In this document: piece after piece, positions 33,776-46,105 of the stretch
How positions within the stretch are numbered: position 1 is the first letter of the stretch
Layout of the letters: each line of letters begins with the position of its first letter
Assembly (NCBI GenBank): GCA_023653785.1
Contig: JAMKCH010010265.1
Coordinates: 1-64,000, forward strand
Length of the DNA stretch: 64,000 nt
From: Ophioderma brevispina
Taxonomy: Eukaryota; Echinodermata; Ophiuroidea; Amphilepidida; Ophiodermatidae
Reading direction: 5' to 3'
Notes under the pieces: model-generated
What the model was told of the DNA's origin: nothing
Seen by the model: only the letters and a program-made list of their open reading frames with translations
Database searches by the model: none
Made by a program: the position numbers and the translations under genes

Positions 33776-35371
33776 TATTAAAGTGTGGTTATTGGGTTCC
33801 ACGCACTTAGTCTATATGCATCATCAAGCCTCATGCTTCTCGCCGGTAACCAACTTCTGTCCCAACATATTTTTTTTCCCATAAAATTAAAAACATAATT
33901 TACATTAATGAAAAGTCATTCTTAAACATTAAAGGGGAAAGGAGAAAACAAACTTTAAACGGTGCCATGACTGTGAAGCGACACGAAAAATCGTTTTGCG
34001 AATGCCCATTCAACAATTTTGATGTTAGAAAACTCTATATAATCATCTTCCATTTTGAAGAGGGTAGCTTCCGTGATAAACACGCGATGAACCAACCCAG
34101 TAGCATCAGCAGCATCAACATGCACTCTAAAGTATTTTTTGTGATTTACTTAAAAAAAAACTGTTGAGTCTTTCCTCTATTTTACATGCAAGTCAACCTA
34201 AATTTACGTCTTTATTGAAATTAACCCACTTCCTACTTACTTTTGAAAATGATAAATGTTCATTGTGAGCAAAATTGACGATATACGTCCATGTTTGTGT
34301 AAGCTTCCTATCCCTCTATAGGTATATTCGTCCCAGGTACCATGTGCGACAAAAAAACTATACTGTACCACAATCCATGTAGGACATTTAATTTGCTATC
34401 CAGGACTCGATTCATGGATCAATGCTTTTTTTCTTTCTGGCCACATTTGCTGTAAGTATTCTTATTCTTAACCATTTAAATTGTAATGCATTTTTGGCCG
34501 ACCGAACCTATTGGCTATAACCGATTAGCCATAGGGTTTGTAACAATCCACATTTGACTTCTTGATTAATTTCTTGTATGGTTTATTCTATTAAATCGAC
34601 ACAGGGTTTGTGTACATAGATACTAGATCATTTATTCCAAACATAAAACTAAGTCGAAGAAAAGCATTTAACTTGTAAATTAAAGATATAATGTCATAGA
34701 ATTACTTGTGGGATGAAAATTTGAAGACAAAATTCGTCCATGGTTTCAAAATGCAACAAAAAATTTTAAAAATTTAATGACATATTTGACCGAAGAATCC
34801 AAGGATGGTGGCCGATGAAGTATGTTTTTCAGGTGCTCACAAAAAGTCATCAGCAAGAAAATTAAGTAGAAGAAAGCCATGACATATGTTTTATAGGAAA
34901 GATAATTGGATTAAAGGTTTAAATATTAAGACTCAAAAAAATGAAGACAACTTGTCTTTTGTTTCGAAATCCACAAAATATAGGTCAAAAATCCAAAATG
35001 GCGGATATGAAATAAATGATCAGGTCCGAACCTGTGCAATTCGTGCAACATTTGTCAGGCTATTCAAATCTATTTCTCAAACCCGCCTAAAGTAATGCAA
35101 TAGATGGATCACCAATCAAGACACTTCACTTTGCATTGGGTTTTATCTATTAGTGCGAAAAAATAACGGGGGGGACGATGTTTTGCTTTCCAGTGACCGA
35201 GGAGAGGACACTATAGCCACTTTCAGTCATTAGAGACTATAATAACCCTGGAAAGCTTGTTAAAACAAGCTTAAAGACAAACATGAAATTATATATATAC
35301 ACCGTAAATAGATTACTCGCTGAGTTCGCTTGTTAATTTCCAAGGGAATCATGCAGATTTACAAAACACAG
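33776..35371. other. No gene recognised
   Basis: AT-rich. Near 34994 'atccaaaatggcgg' begins the second zone of 'AAGATGGC'-like words that continues to 37060. Confidence 0.4.
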
Positions 35372-35500
35372 AGGCCATATCACATTGGCCTATGGGGCAG
35401 CGTGATACAACATGTGCGAGTAACATCAAACCGCAATGTCAGAATCAACTGACATTTTCGATATGAGCTTTCTCGGGAATACCTAGTGTGAATAATAAAT
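35372..35500. repeat. Fragment related to the MITE at 51449-51745
   Basis: Shares 'ggcctatggg', 'acaaaccgcaa/atcaaaccgcaatgtc', 'gatcagct/gaatcaact' and 'agctttctc' in order with 51628-51745. Diverged and without visible TIRs. Confidence 0.5.
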
Positions 35501-35622
35501 GAGGTGCGGATTACGAAATGCGAAATTGTATAAATTACTACCTCACGTGGAAGGTGTTTCAAAACCTGATGTAAAGAAAAGAAATAAGCTGATAATAATT
35601 AAATTTTAAAATATCATATCAT

Positions 35623-37060
35623 GTGCAACATAGTATCAGTAATATATCATCTCAGTTCATGATCATTTCTACTAACATGTACGATTTGAAATTATTATGT
35701 CAGGAGGAATTATGGGTGCAGGGGGAAAGGAAGTACAGACTTTTCTATCGTCGATTTTTTAGTAATGATTTCTGGGGGTGTGTGCAAAAATTTCGTGCAG
35801 TGCATTTTCAGAAATTCAAATATGGACGCTACCACTCTCAAATTCATTCAAATGGTCAGAATTTTATGATCTATATCAGGTTTAAAATCGAGAACCTAAT
35901 GGACAGGTTTTGGAGTGATTTGATCAAAACATTACCATCAAATCCATATGGCCACCCCGAAATTCGAATATCCCCGAATCATCCAATTGACCATAACTCA
36001 TCAAAGTTTATGTGTGATAGAGGCATAATTCTAGCTCTATACCAGTAGGATCTCATATCTGGAATGCGAAGTGTGTTAACATGCTTTACCAATCAAGATG
36101 GCAGCAATTGAGCTCCTTTCAAGCATCTTTAAAAAACCACCAAATGTAATATATCCATAATATATTTGCCGCCAATTTGAATTTTTAAGCATGTTGTCAA
36201 AACAAAAAATACAATACGAGGTTTGTGGATGCTCAAAAGCATAGATCTCATACTTGAATTTAAACTTTAATAATCATTTTGGCTGCTGATAACTAAATAC
36301 AATACAGTTGTATCGTAATTATAGGTTTTAAAGAAGCTAAAAAGGCAACCAGAATCGGCCTTCCCATCTTAGAATTGTTTGATGTTTACGAAACAAAACA
36401 AATGCCAGATAAGGATGTCAAAGTGGCAAATACTTATCCCATCCTTCATTTACACTTTATAATCATAATTAGGTGATGTAACTACAATAATGATAGATTA
36501 GGTTTTAAGTATCTTTAAAACCCGGCTTTATGGGCTGCCATCTTGAATATAACAAAATTGTAGACTTCCAGAGAAAGCCCAAATAAGGGTTCTTTGACCA
36601 AATACATATATCTCAGAAGTGTTAAAGCCTTAAACATACAATATACAGACTAGATACAAGCCTCTACAAATGCAAAATGGGAGAACACTTGACAAGTCTG
36701 GATGCGTTCGAATGCATTCTAGGGTTATGTTTAAAATAACACTTACAGATTGTGTTTCAATGGTAACGAATTTGGACCCCGCATAACCTTTTTATGTGTT
36801 TTAGGATAATTCTGCATATCATAATATGTATACTGGGAGTAAGATCATGTTATGATTCCGAGGCGCATATTTGACATTTGAGCAGACGTATTGGATTTTT
36901 GAGGCAATGTAATGACCCAATTTACATTAGTAACACTTCATCGTGCGTAACAACACAGTAGTACCGCAAAAAATTGTCTCTATCAAAATACTTGGTTTTT
37001 TTTAGTGATTTTGTGACTGGGAATCAGCCCATATTGGATTTTCAAAATGCCACTGCCCAA
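35623..37060. repeat. Degenerate 'AAGATGGCAGC' zone; no gene recognised
   Basis: Words such as 'atcaagatggcagc' (36087), 'tttgccgccaattt' (36166) and 'gctgccatcttgaat' (36534) recall the 20.5-21.5 kb zone. A 141-codon plus frame (35623-36048) starts in this zone, but it has no recognisable domain, no splice context and AT-driven composition, so it is not called as a gene. Confidence 0.35.
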
Positions 37061-37544
37061 TGTGCACACCCTTCAATTATTAACTTAGGTCCTAATAAAC
37101 TAAATCATCGAATATCAAAAGTCTGTACTCCATTTCCATCTTTAAGGCTGTGAGCACAACTCCACCGACTTTATTAACATTTTGATTTCCCTAGTAACGT
37201 TTTGGGTTTTTTTTTTCGGTGCGGCTATGGACCTACCCATGCCAGTTGCTTTACCATTTAGGTATTGTGGATCCTATTGTTTCATGAAGCTAATTGGACA
37301 TTTGGACAGTTTACCAATTTGACTCTGTCTGTTGATGATTACTGTCCATTAAGTGTGGACATTCGTCTGGTGTTTATTACATCGGTACAGATATTGAATT
37401 TTCATTGTTTACGAAATTCAGGTAAATGGTAACTAAATACCAACGTCCTTTCAAATATTTCGAAGCTAATAACAAGTACTGTAATAATAATCTAATTAGA
37501 ATGTGGCAATTTTGACTAGTGGGGTTGCACAATAGAGACTTTGG

Positions 37545-38165
37545 TCGATTTACATATGACGGATGTTGAACCCTCTCTCATAGAAGTGCATACCGATTTC
37601 CCACACACCCCCCCACAACAACAAGGCTTTTTTTAAATATTTTGTTAGTAAATATTCTCATCTTAATGTATAAGCATGACACAAGCAAAATATGCCAATT
37701 CATTTAATACACAATGCTATGACTACATTGTGAATCTCGGCACTTCCACTCAACCTCCGTCATTATGTAATAAACCAAATTGAGAAGCATTCGCAATGAC
37801 GCAAGTTGATTTGAAGGTGAAAACGCCGGGGATTGTTGTATTCCATAGTGACTGATGCTGAATACCTTTTGTATAGGGAACTTCACCCATCCGCACTATG
37901 TCATGGACTAATCGCCAATTTTGCGTAATTCTTTTGTGACTTTTCCAATGTACTGTATTAACATTCATTTTATCACGTAAGAGTTCGTGAAGATTCGCGT
38001 AAAAGAAATTGTCAATTGTTCATTTGGTTCCTTAATCGGATTTGATCGTGTTAATCGTATATGGGGATATTTACCGAATCTTTAGAGTTTGCGATTTTCA
38101 AATGCGGATTTTCTCGAAAAAAAAATCGAATTATGTTAACATTCGTCTATGTAATACACCGACGA
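37545..38165. repeat. Inverted partner of the 2440-3290 repeat
   Basis: It carries complements of the 2.4-3.3 kb block: 'catagtgactgatgctgaat', 'catccgcactatgtcatgg', 'aatcgccaattttgcg', 'ttatcacgtaag' and 'ccttaatcggattt'. Both blocks reiterate the CCGTCACTATGTAATACA motif. Confidence 0.65.
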
Positions 38166-38700
38166 TTGATTTACAAAAATATAGAATTTTGAATTGTCGG
38201 TCTAAATTCACCGACAAACACAGCCGGTTGTATCCCTTACCGTGCCTAGAGGAAAATGATACCAAACCTGACATCACCGCAAAAATGGATTGTAGCGTTA
38301 TTGTATAGGGAGAAAGTTCCCCACTAAACACAAGGCAGAGTCCGCTTCGTGATTTTTGAAAAGTGGCAAAAAATTGTATTTAGGGATTTAAGTTAAATAC
38401 ATTAAAACATTCATCCCTATATGAAGACCACTAATAACCTAGCCTCAAAGCAACAAAATGTCTGGAAGTATTGCAGTTGAATATCTCTTAACCGTCCGTC
38501 CAAACATCTTATATCCAAGTCAAAATATCGTGGGTATCAAACCATAAGGATCACATTATGCCAATTGTATACGAGCTAAAATCCCAGTTCAATTTATTTT
38601 AATCCGCAATATGGAATCGGCTTTAATTTAAATTTAATTCAAGAACCGGAGATGACGGTATTTTATTGCGATTCCTTGTATTACCTTCAATGTCTTAGCC

Positions 38701-38771
38701 TATAAAATCGTTGGGCTTCCAGCTGCCAAAGGCATTGCTGTTATGTGCGTCAGTATTATCAGTTAATCTAG
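38701..38771 (+). promoter_or_regulatory. Candidate TATA promoter and short first exon
   Basis: TATAAAATC at 38701 lies 71 bp before a perfect donor (CTAG|GTAAGT, exon end 38771). Transcription starting about 30 bp downstream of the TATA box would give a roughly 40-nt non-coding leader. A TCAGT initiator-like word occurs at 38750, a little far from the TATA box. No downstream exon was identified, and the Tc1 relic follows on the other strand. Confidence 0.3.
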
Positions 38772-39039
38772 GTAAGTGTTTTCTTTAAATTGTGCAAATG
38801 TACATCTACAAGAGGAAAAAGAACTACACTGTTGCTCATATTTTTTTTTAATTTTTTATATTTGTTTCCAATTTTGGGATGATTCTTACAGTATGAGTTA
38901 TTTATAGTATGTAGGGTGTATATCGCCACACTACTTGATTGATCAGTCTCTTCCGCTCCATGAACTTAGTCCACAATTAACCCTTTACGAACTGTGTCTT
39001 TAGCCTGAGAGGAAAAGTGGGTATTTGAACAGCAGATTT

Positions 39040-39900
39040 AAGGATTTTGTTACAATTTTTTTCACATCAGCCAGTTTTACAGATAACACATTTTTGGGTG
39101 ATTTCATGCATCGAAATGTTCAATAGTACTGTTCTAAATGTCAATCAGTCACCAATATCGAGTATGGCCGCCCATGGCATGAATCAGTGCGTTAAAACGT
39201 CGCGGCATACTGTCCACAAGGTCGTTTATGATGTCATTGGGCAGAGCGTCCCATTCATCGGCCAGAGCCTGAGCTAACCCCTGTCCCTGTCATTGATGGC
39301 TCGACCTAACGCATCCCATGCATACTCGATAGGGTTCATATAAGGGTAGCAAGCAGGTCATGGTATCTGCTCCACCCGCGCTGCAACAAGAAATTGTCTC
39401 AATAGAACAGCCTTGTGCGGCGTTGTCGTCCACCAGCCGAAAATTGTTTGCATAAACACTTCTTGCATGTGGCAGGCAGTGTAGTGGTTTCCCAGAATGT
39501 CCAGGTACAAGACCACATTCATGTTTCCATCTGGCCCCACCAGTGATGTTTTCCTCCATGATGAATACCGGCCCATACCATCACTGAGCCGTCACCACCA
39601 ATACAGGCATCTCGGAGGTTCTCACCACGTAATTGACGAACCCTTTGTCTTCCATCTTGACGGTCAAGGATGTAGCGGCTCCCATCCATAAAGACAACGT
39701 GTCGCCAGTGTTCGAGCTGCATTTGGTCATTCGTCTTGCTCGGTAAACCATGTTGAAGCAATTTCTGATTTACAGTTTAGCGGGAAACGTTGATTCCATA
39801 GTATCCACAAACGACGAAGACGACTTGTTGGCATTTTCCGGGCTCTACGGCATATATTAAGCAGCGGCAATCATCTAGTCTGGTAGTTCAGTCGCGATAA
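39040..39900 (-). pseudogene. Degenerate Tc1-like transposase
   Basis: On the minus strand, spread over three frames, are blocks in Tc1-transposase order: 'HWRHVVFMDGSRYILDRQDG' (first catalytic Asp block, F.DE/G.R), 'WAGIHHGGKHHW', 'GNHYTACHMQEVFMQ', 'VDDNAAQG' and in another frame 'TTPHKAVLL' (second Asp block, QDNA..H), then 'YMNPIEYAWDALGRAINDRD' (third catalytic Glu, NPIE..WD) and a tail ending near 39050. Frameshifts and stops make it inactive. The DNA-binding N-terminus and TIRs are not recognised. Confidence 0.85.
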
Positions 39901-40550
39901 TCGGATATTTTTGTGGCCTCAAATGACCCACTTCTCATAATATTTGAGGATTTTACAAAACCGTACTCTCCGATATCCCGAGGAAATCCGCGACTCGTTT
40001 GTACCCTTCCAGTCGGAGTGCAAAGCACTCTTCGGCGTATTGCCAATGCGTTGGATGAGGCAAAGCCTAAGGAACCCGCCGTGTCAGTTTTTGTGTAATG
40101 GAAAACAAAAAAAACTCTAAAAAACGTGGGCTCGTTGCACACACAGGCTTGGCGCAGGGAAAAAGGATAAAACAACAGAAGCCTGGCCTTTTATAGATAC
40201 CCAACAAAAGGCATCATTACGTCATTCAAAATTATGTATGGATTAACTTTACACAGGGATAGTGTTGACTCATTATGTTCAAATAGATATACGTTTTAAG
40301 ATTGGTTCTTAAAAACATGTTCCAACTTTCATGAGTAACTGTGTATCATATCTTTGTGTTTTCATCGCTCCTTCTTATCTACAGAGATCCTCTTGAGAAG
40401 ATAAAGAACTCGATGTCGTGGTTTTCATCTTATTTCTACACTGGCCCACTTGCCCTAAACAAATTGCACCCTGGTTTAGTGACCGGCAGTGGAGTTGAAG
40501 TTTCTTTGTTACATTGACGCTCGGCATTCTCTCTTGGCATGCTATTTCAG

Positions 40551-40976
40551 CAAAATGACTATCTTTCCTCCAAAATGGGATTGTGAAGTAATCTTCGATT
40601 CAAAAACAAAAGAATGGATGAATGTAGATCTATTAAACTAGACGGCGGGGTGTGGTTGACCTGCCCAGAGAGAATTATTTGAGGAAACTGAGGGAGGTCC
40701 CCTTTGGTAAATAACGCCTGTATTGCGTGTGTTGCGCCTGGCTTTCGGCACTGCGCTGGTGATAATCGCGGTGACTCGGCGATCGATTCGGTGGATCTGC
40801 AGAGTCTAGCCATATTTATTTGTACAGATCAGGGACAGCTTATTTTTCGTGAAACTAAACTTCTTGTCTATACGAGGGAGCAATATGCATCCGCTGCTCT
40901 GTGTGTATCGAAGCACAAAAGTGGCATCCGGTTGGATGTAAATTATAAAAATGTTGCTTTTTCAGATTGGTGAATT
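40551..40976 (+). pseudogene. Unrecognised coding-like patch behind an acceptor
   Basis: A gctatttcag acceptor (40541-40550) is followed by an ATG frame 'MTIFPPKWDCEVIFDSKTKE' that ends at TAG 40639-40641. About 60 bp on, a different frame (40704-40973) reads 'NNACIACVAPGFRHCAGDN' and 'GIRLDVNYKNVAFSDW'. The block is more GC-rich than its surroundings and both frames look globular. One protein broken by an indel is possible. No domain is recognised. Confidence 0.25.
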
Positions 40977-41195
40977 ACGTATGAGGCTGATGACAATTTT
41001 TGGCCGTGTTTTGGGATGGTGTTTGTTAGTAGGTGCTTTGTTAATCGAAAAGGTAAAATCCGCAATAGCGGAATCATGACATGACATCCAAAGTGAAAAA
41101 ACAGTATAAACAGGGCATTACATGTGGTTCTAAGGTAATAAGAGTTTTATTTTCAATTAAAAGATAAAATATATTTTAAACAATATAATATAAAA

Positions 41196-41355
41196 TATAT
41201 GTGGTGTGTGAATATGGGGAGTGGGTGTGAGTGAGAGCTAGAGCGAAAGAAAGTGGGTGTGTGGTGTTGGGTGTGTGTGTGGTGTGTGGTAGTGTGTGTG
41301 TGTGTGTGGTGTGGGGGATGTGTTGGGGTTGGTTTGTTGTTGTGTGTGTGTTCGT
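41196..41355. repeat. (GT)n microsatellite with GGTGTG variants
   Basis: Irregular GTGTG tracts with interruptions. The 76-codon plus frame over it is a compositional artefact. Confidence 0.85.
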
Positions 41356-41359
41356 GTTT

Positions 41360-42004
41360 CTGTTCTATCCCAATACCCTACTTTCGGACTGTTTGAAACA
41401 CACACAAAATTGTGAACCGTTTTCTAAATGTGGGACCGATGCCACAATTGTTAAAGTCTAAACTAGGTAACTCTAATTAATATGGATACGTGCTAGGAGA
41501 CAGCTCATCACCCTAATTAACATAATAAAGAAATATACCATAGTGGGCTTTATTTTCCGTTAAGAGTGCCCATCACCCCAAAACAATAAAACAATTTAAG
41601 ACAGTTGGTAAGAAAAAATAAGCAATCAAATAACCCACCACTTCCCCTTTAAGGCAGTTTACAACAGTGGTTGGAAAAAAACTAACAAGAAAAAAACAAA
41701 CAAAAAAAGCAAACATACAGGTTTAATACAGTTGGCTTTTTTTTCTTATCGAATACGATAAATTGACAGAAGGGATGAAAAAACCGTGTTTAAAGATATG
41801 AATTCAATGACTTAAATATCCGATTTTGCCTTAATAAGTTATTTTAGCCTAATTCCACTTATAGGTAAGTTTGGATACAGATGCTTGTTACAGGACAATG
41901 CAAAACAATCGGAATGTTGATGATTTGTTTCCAATGTTCTGATTTAGCAAATCAGTTAGCTACTCTAGAATTCCTAGATTTATTTTTAAATATTAAAGAC
42001 TGTT
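41360..42004. other. No gene recognised
   Basis: AT-rich sequence with A-rich runs at about 41690-41710. Nothing coding. Confidence 0.4.
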
Positions 42005-42195
42005 ATTAGTGACAAAACTTTTTTGGGACTTAAAAATTTAAATTCCATGTAAAAGTCTTATTTAATTTAAAATTAAGTCCTTTGATATGAAAATAAACCT
42101 TAAATGGGCTTAACAAACTATTTATCAAGCCCATTTAAAGATGTATTTTGAATCTAAAGGAATTGTTTTAAGAAATTGAAGTCCACTGTCACCTT
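42005..42195. repeat. Imperfect palindrome with perfect 11-bp core stem
   Basis: Core taaatgggctt (42101-42111) pairs with aagcccattta (42127-42137) over a 15-nt loop. Outward, 'taagtcctttgatatgaaaa' pairs imperfectly with the complement of 'ttttgaatctaaaggaatt', and 'gtgacaaaac' with 'tccactgtcac'. Probably a decayed foldback MITE. Confidence 0.55.
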
Positions 42196-43029
42196 ATATC
42201 AGTCGGCCTCGGACTTAAAAGGAAATCAAGGAATTTAGAGAGTAGTGCCCTTTAACAGATTAAACAATCCACGTTGGGAAAGGGGTCCAAAATAAATTGT
42301 ACACCCCTCTAATTGATTGTATATTCTGGACGCATAACCCCCGCAGGCGCGCGCGCAGTGGATTGAAGCCTGCTAAAACTATTACGGGGATCCGTCGGCT
42401 CATACAGTCCACGGTAAAGGTATTTAGCTGGCTGACTATGTTTTCCAGTTTGTAGACTTATGGACCCATCTTTTTCACAGTCATGCGGGGACAATTGACT
42501 ATTAATTATAACGAACAAAATACAGATGTTGAATCTTAAAAAGGCATTTTATTATGGGAATAAAACAGCCAATTTTGAAAAAAATAAAGATTGATGACGT
42601 CACGGCATTGCTTGGTTATTATTTTGCTCGGGGGGGACCCTTCAGTAAAAATGACGTACCATCCTACATTGAAAAAAACAACCGATTATCGTATCGCTAC
42701 GTCGGGTTTTTGAATCATAGGGAAAAGGTACAATTCTTGTACTGTTTGACATAATAAACCGGTGTCTTTTAGAAAAATTAATAGCACTTTGGGCAGGGGG
42801 TCATCATGTACAGACCATTATTAACATAGGCGGATTTAATATATCAGGTCGCCCCGAAGAACAAGCTGATACCTGATACCTGACACGTGGACCTGGTACC
42901 TGAACACGTGACACCAAAACATTCATCTCGTTACCGTTTAAACTACAATACGGCAAAGCAGCAAGCATTCTGCATCTCCGTTGTCACAGCGTAAGCGATC
43001 AAGATGAGACTATAAATTGAAACATTTAA

Positions 43030-43240
43030 CATCAATGATAAGCCTTCTCTATGGCATGGAATACAATGAGAGTACATATGGTCCAGGGATATGACGGCCG
43101 ACTCATGATTGAAGGTTGCGGGTTCGAACCCCGGTGGGGCCAAGTTGTATCGCCTTTTTTTTTTTTTTTTAAGAATGTAAGTATTTATATAGCGCTTTAC
43201 ACAAACGTCTCAAAGCGCTTTACATATTCCGCTGTCACTA
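43030..43240 (+). mobile_element. tRNA-derived SINE
   Basis: A tRNA-like head contains an A-box-like tggtccagggatat (43079) and a clear B-box ggttcgaaccccggt (43120), closing with 'ggggcca'. It is followed by a T-run and 'gtatttatatagcgctttac' plus 'caaagcgctttacat'. The minus-strand translation begins 'MAPPGFEPATF', a phrase that turns up widely when tRNA-SINEs are conceptually translated. Not an intact tRNA gene, since the 5' acceptor strand does not pair. Confidence 0.75.
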
Positions 43241-43469
43241 GGAGATATCACATTTTCACAAAACTTGAAAAAGTTGGCAGCCACAATATAATGGCGCAAT
43301 GTACATGGTGGAGTCTGGCCCAATCGCTTGGCCAAGAAGAGATGGGCACTCAGTTCTTGTGGCACAGATCGTCCCTTTACCTCTTTCCTGTCGAGCTCCA
43401 GGGTGACTGTATTTTCATGAAAATATGGAAAATGAACAATGCTGTGATAGATAGGAAAAATTAAAATTT

Positions 43470-43970
43470 AAATAATTAAGTAAAAAAAACTTAAATGTTT
43501 AATCAAATGTTTTTTTTTATAACAAAATAACAGCCAATTAAAAATAGGCATACATAAAAAATATCAAGTATAAAAGAAGTATAATGATAAATTAAAAACA
43601 AAATTACTAAATATAAGCAATTCAAAAAATCATATTCAAAGTGAATGAACAAAAATAATACAATTCAATAAGTAAACAATACAAGTAAAATGAAAATACA
43701 GCAATAAACAAAACAAAATATTAAAGTATAAAAAATGAATAAAAATAGAAAGCAATAAAACCATATTGAAGATGAAAACAAAAATGAAAATACATTATAA
43801 GCAATAATAAATATAAAATAAAACAATTATAAAATGATGAAAATAGATGAAAAATACAAACAAAAAGAAAATGTTCTTTGGAGGTAAAATGCACCAATAT
43901 CAACAAAAAAAACGAAAAGAAAACACGAGAACAAATACCCCCCCCCCCACACACAACATGCGGGAGAAGT
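43470..43970. repeat. A-rich low-complexity tract
   Basis: Plus strand dominated by 'aaaata' and 'caataaa' words, ending in a C-run (43939-43948). The minus-strand hydrophobic frame (43721-43954) is a by-product. Confidence 0.8.
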
Positions 43971-44037
43971 TTGAATATATATAAGACATGTATAAATTAT
44001 AAGCTGATATAGAGCTATATAAAAAGGGGCCTAACTC

Positions 44038-44280
44038 TAATGCCGCGGTGACGGTGTGAAACGGGCAAAAATTTCGTTATTTTGATCGCTATGGTGCGAC
44101 TTACAAGGAAAAAAAAATTCTTATTCGACCCACCCCGGTGCGAATTACATAGAAAAAGTTTTCTTATTCACACGTTACGGTGCGAATACAAGAAAAGGTT
44201 TCTTATTCCCACCGCTACGGTGAGAATACCGGAGGACATTCTTATTCGCACCGTCACGGTGAGAATAGATAAATAGACTC
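44038..44280 (+). repeat. Tandem array of hairpin units CACCGTNACGGTG
   Basis: Five or six units, each containing an imperfect palindrome of the form TTATTCGCACCGTNACGGTG followed by CGAATA (clear at about 44122, 44172, 44203 and 44242), are separated by A-rich spacers ('agaaaaggttt'). Spacing is about 35-50 bp. The plus frame stays open for 64 codons across the array (44082-44276). Each unit would form a 10-11 bp stem in DNA or RNA. Confidence 0.75.
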
Positions 44281-44332
44281 TTCCTAAAGCTTATACTGCC
44301 GCGGCCTCGACAAACCAAACCAACCAACAACG

Positions 44333-44488
44333 ATGAATGACACCATCACCATTGTGAACTGGTCATCTCACGCAAAGATGGCATGGCACAGAAATGCTGC
44401 TAACTCGATCCATTTCCTGACCAATATAGCAACTGTTAAGACTTTTGTAACGGGGTTCTTCCTCAGCGTCTTGGGTATCTCATGGTAG
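44333..44488 (+). CDS. Small ORF or first coding exon, 51 codons, unrecognised
   Basis: ATG at 44333 begins 'MNDTITIVNWSSHAKMAWHR' and ends with a hydrophobic 'FVTGFFLSVLGISW' before TAG 44486-44488. A donor-like ATG|GTAGGT overlaps the stop, so splicing at 44484 would keep the frame open into another exon. The composition is protein-like, with a possible membrane-anchoring C-terminus. It lies directly after the hairpin array at 44038-44280. No family recognised. Confidence 0.35.
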   Translation: MNDTITIVNWSSHAKMAWHRNAANSIHFLTNIATVKTFVTGFFLSVLGISW

Positions 44489-44499
44489 GTGATTTGTTA

Positions 44500-45540
44500 C
44501 TATTTGGAATCAAAAATGTGTGATTGGGAGGCCAAAACTTACCTGCATGCAATAACATTGGGTTCCGAATTTGGACACCCTAACTTTGCTTTTAAATCCA
44601 GATGTCAGGTGAGGAATTAAGCTGTGGGCTTTTAATTTGGTGTGGTATTGATGTACACTGTTTAAAGAGGCTATACTGTTGACTGGGATTTTTTTAGCTT
44701 CTTTATTTTTCAATATGTCATGTCAAAACTAGAAAATCTTAGGGGGCCCTATCGCAAAGGTAGAGAGGTCACACCACAAACCTCAAAACTATCAGTAAGT
44801 TTCTGGTGATGTGGATAGGTAAGTATTAAACTTACCTTTTTTCTGTTCAAAGTAGTAGTTACGCATTTACGATCTTGAAGATCATGATTTTTGGAGGGTG
44901 CAAAATTTTGCACCCATGTGGAGTCCCTCGCAAACGGCATACAAAATTGCCTTTTTTTGCCATGATGGAAACACCTTTGCATTTATTTCTCTCTTTGGAC
45001 TGAGTGCTTTTAGTGATACAAATGATCTGAGGACAAAAATCAAAATTGGGCTTGTAAACCAGTATTTTAGAAAATAATTTTTTTCGACCTGTCTAGTGTA
45101 GGAGATAGCCAGTGATCTCAGTTCCATATTAGAAAAAAATATGGGACTGAAAAAAACCGGTCTAGGCAAAGGCTATATGCACGACAACTGTCGTGCACAA
45201 AATTCTAAATGGCTATATACATGTTATAGTAATCCTACCAGGCTTTTATCATTAATCGTAATACACATAGTTGTAACACACTCAATTGTAAATTTTTTCT
45301 GCTAAAGCCCATGCAATAATAGGCCACGCAGTGAATATATCAGTAACATTTTGTCAGTTGTGCTTAAATTAATCAACAGTTAGGCCCAAGGCCCACGTCC
45401 GTTGCCACTGTTTATCGTCACTGCTATTAAAAGGTCACATCAATCATGCTTCTGTTAAATTACCTGTGCATAACTCAAACTCCAGAAGAAACTTCCCATG
45501 CAAAGTAATCTCTATAAAAACATCAATACCCATGAACATA
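44500..45540. other. No gene recognised
   Basis: AT-rich. Minus-strand frames at 44749-45169 show no recognisable domain. Confidence 0.4.
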
Positions 45541-45541
45541 C

Positions 45542-45582
45542 GCGCAATGGGCTACAGAGCCGATGGCTCTGTAGCCCTGCGC
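45542..45582. repeat. Perfect 13-bp hairpin with extended stem
   Basis: gggctacagagcc (45549-45561) and ggctctgtagccc (45565-45577) pair perfectly around a GAT loop. The stem continues as gcgca/tgcgc after a 2-nt bulge. It could be the centre of a small MITE. Confidence 0.8.
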
Positions 45583-46043
45583 ACCGATACACTATAATAT
45601 CAAAACAAAGCCTATTATAAATTATTATTACACCGCCAAAACCATTGCACCCTGGATCTAGGCACCCAAATGGGGTGGAGTAAAAAAAAAGGAATTGATT
45701 GAAGATTGAAAGTTAGGCCTTCTAACAGCCACATGTTATTAAAGCGAAGGTTTAACACGAGAGATTATTTAATGCTCATTTTATGAATCTGGCACACTGT
45801 GGACAATCGTATTCACAGCTACGGAACCGATCTTTCATGGATGGAGCATATGCAGTTTATAATACTGTAAAAAAATATTGGACACAATTTCTTTTATTCA
45901 GGAGCAATGAACTTTGCTGCGGCGTGTGCCTTTTCTAACCCCAAATGAGAATTTCTTAATATTTGTAGGATGCGGTAAACGTGGAGTCTTTCACAAGTTC
46001 CTTAGAAACACGGTTTCGTGATACATCAGAAGGCAAAATGCTG

Positions 46044-46105
46044 TATAAAAATCAGCACGGCACTCAAGGGATCTCAGCTCAACTTCGGAGCACACGCTTA
46101 AAAAG
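46044..46105 (+). promoter_or_regulatory. Candidate TATA promoter and short first exon
   Basis: TATAAAAA at 46044 precedes a pyrimidine-flanked 'tctcagctc' initiator-like site about 28 bp downstream, and a donor AAAAG|GTAAGC (exon end 46105). The implied leader is about 35 nt and non-coding. A possible acceptor ggcag at 46411-46415 opens a 62-codon frame (46422-46613, 'MGYNALKVKGLALANRF'), but that frame is unrecognised. Geometry alone supports the call. Confidence 0.35.

Noticed and set aside
35623..36048. 141-codon plus-strand frame as a gene
   Set aside because: No domain, no splice or promoter context, AT-driven composition, and it runs into a zone of degenerate repeats.
43071..43141. 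Intact tRNA gene
   Set aside because: B-box is good, but the 5' acceptor strand does not pair with the 3' end; the tail shows a SINE.
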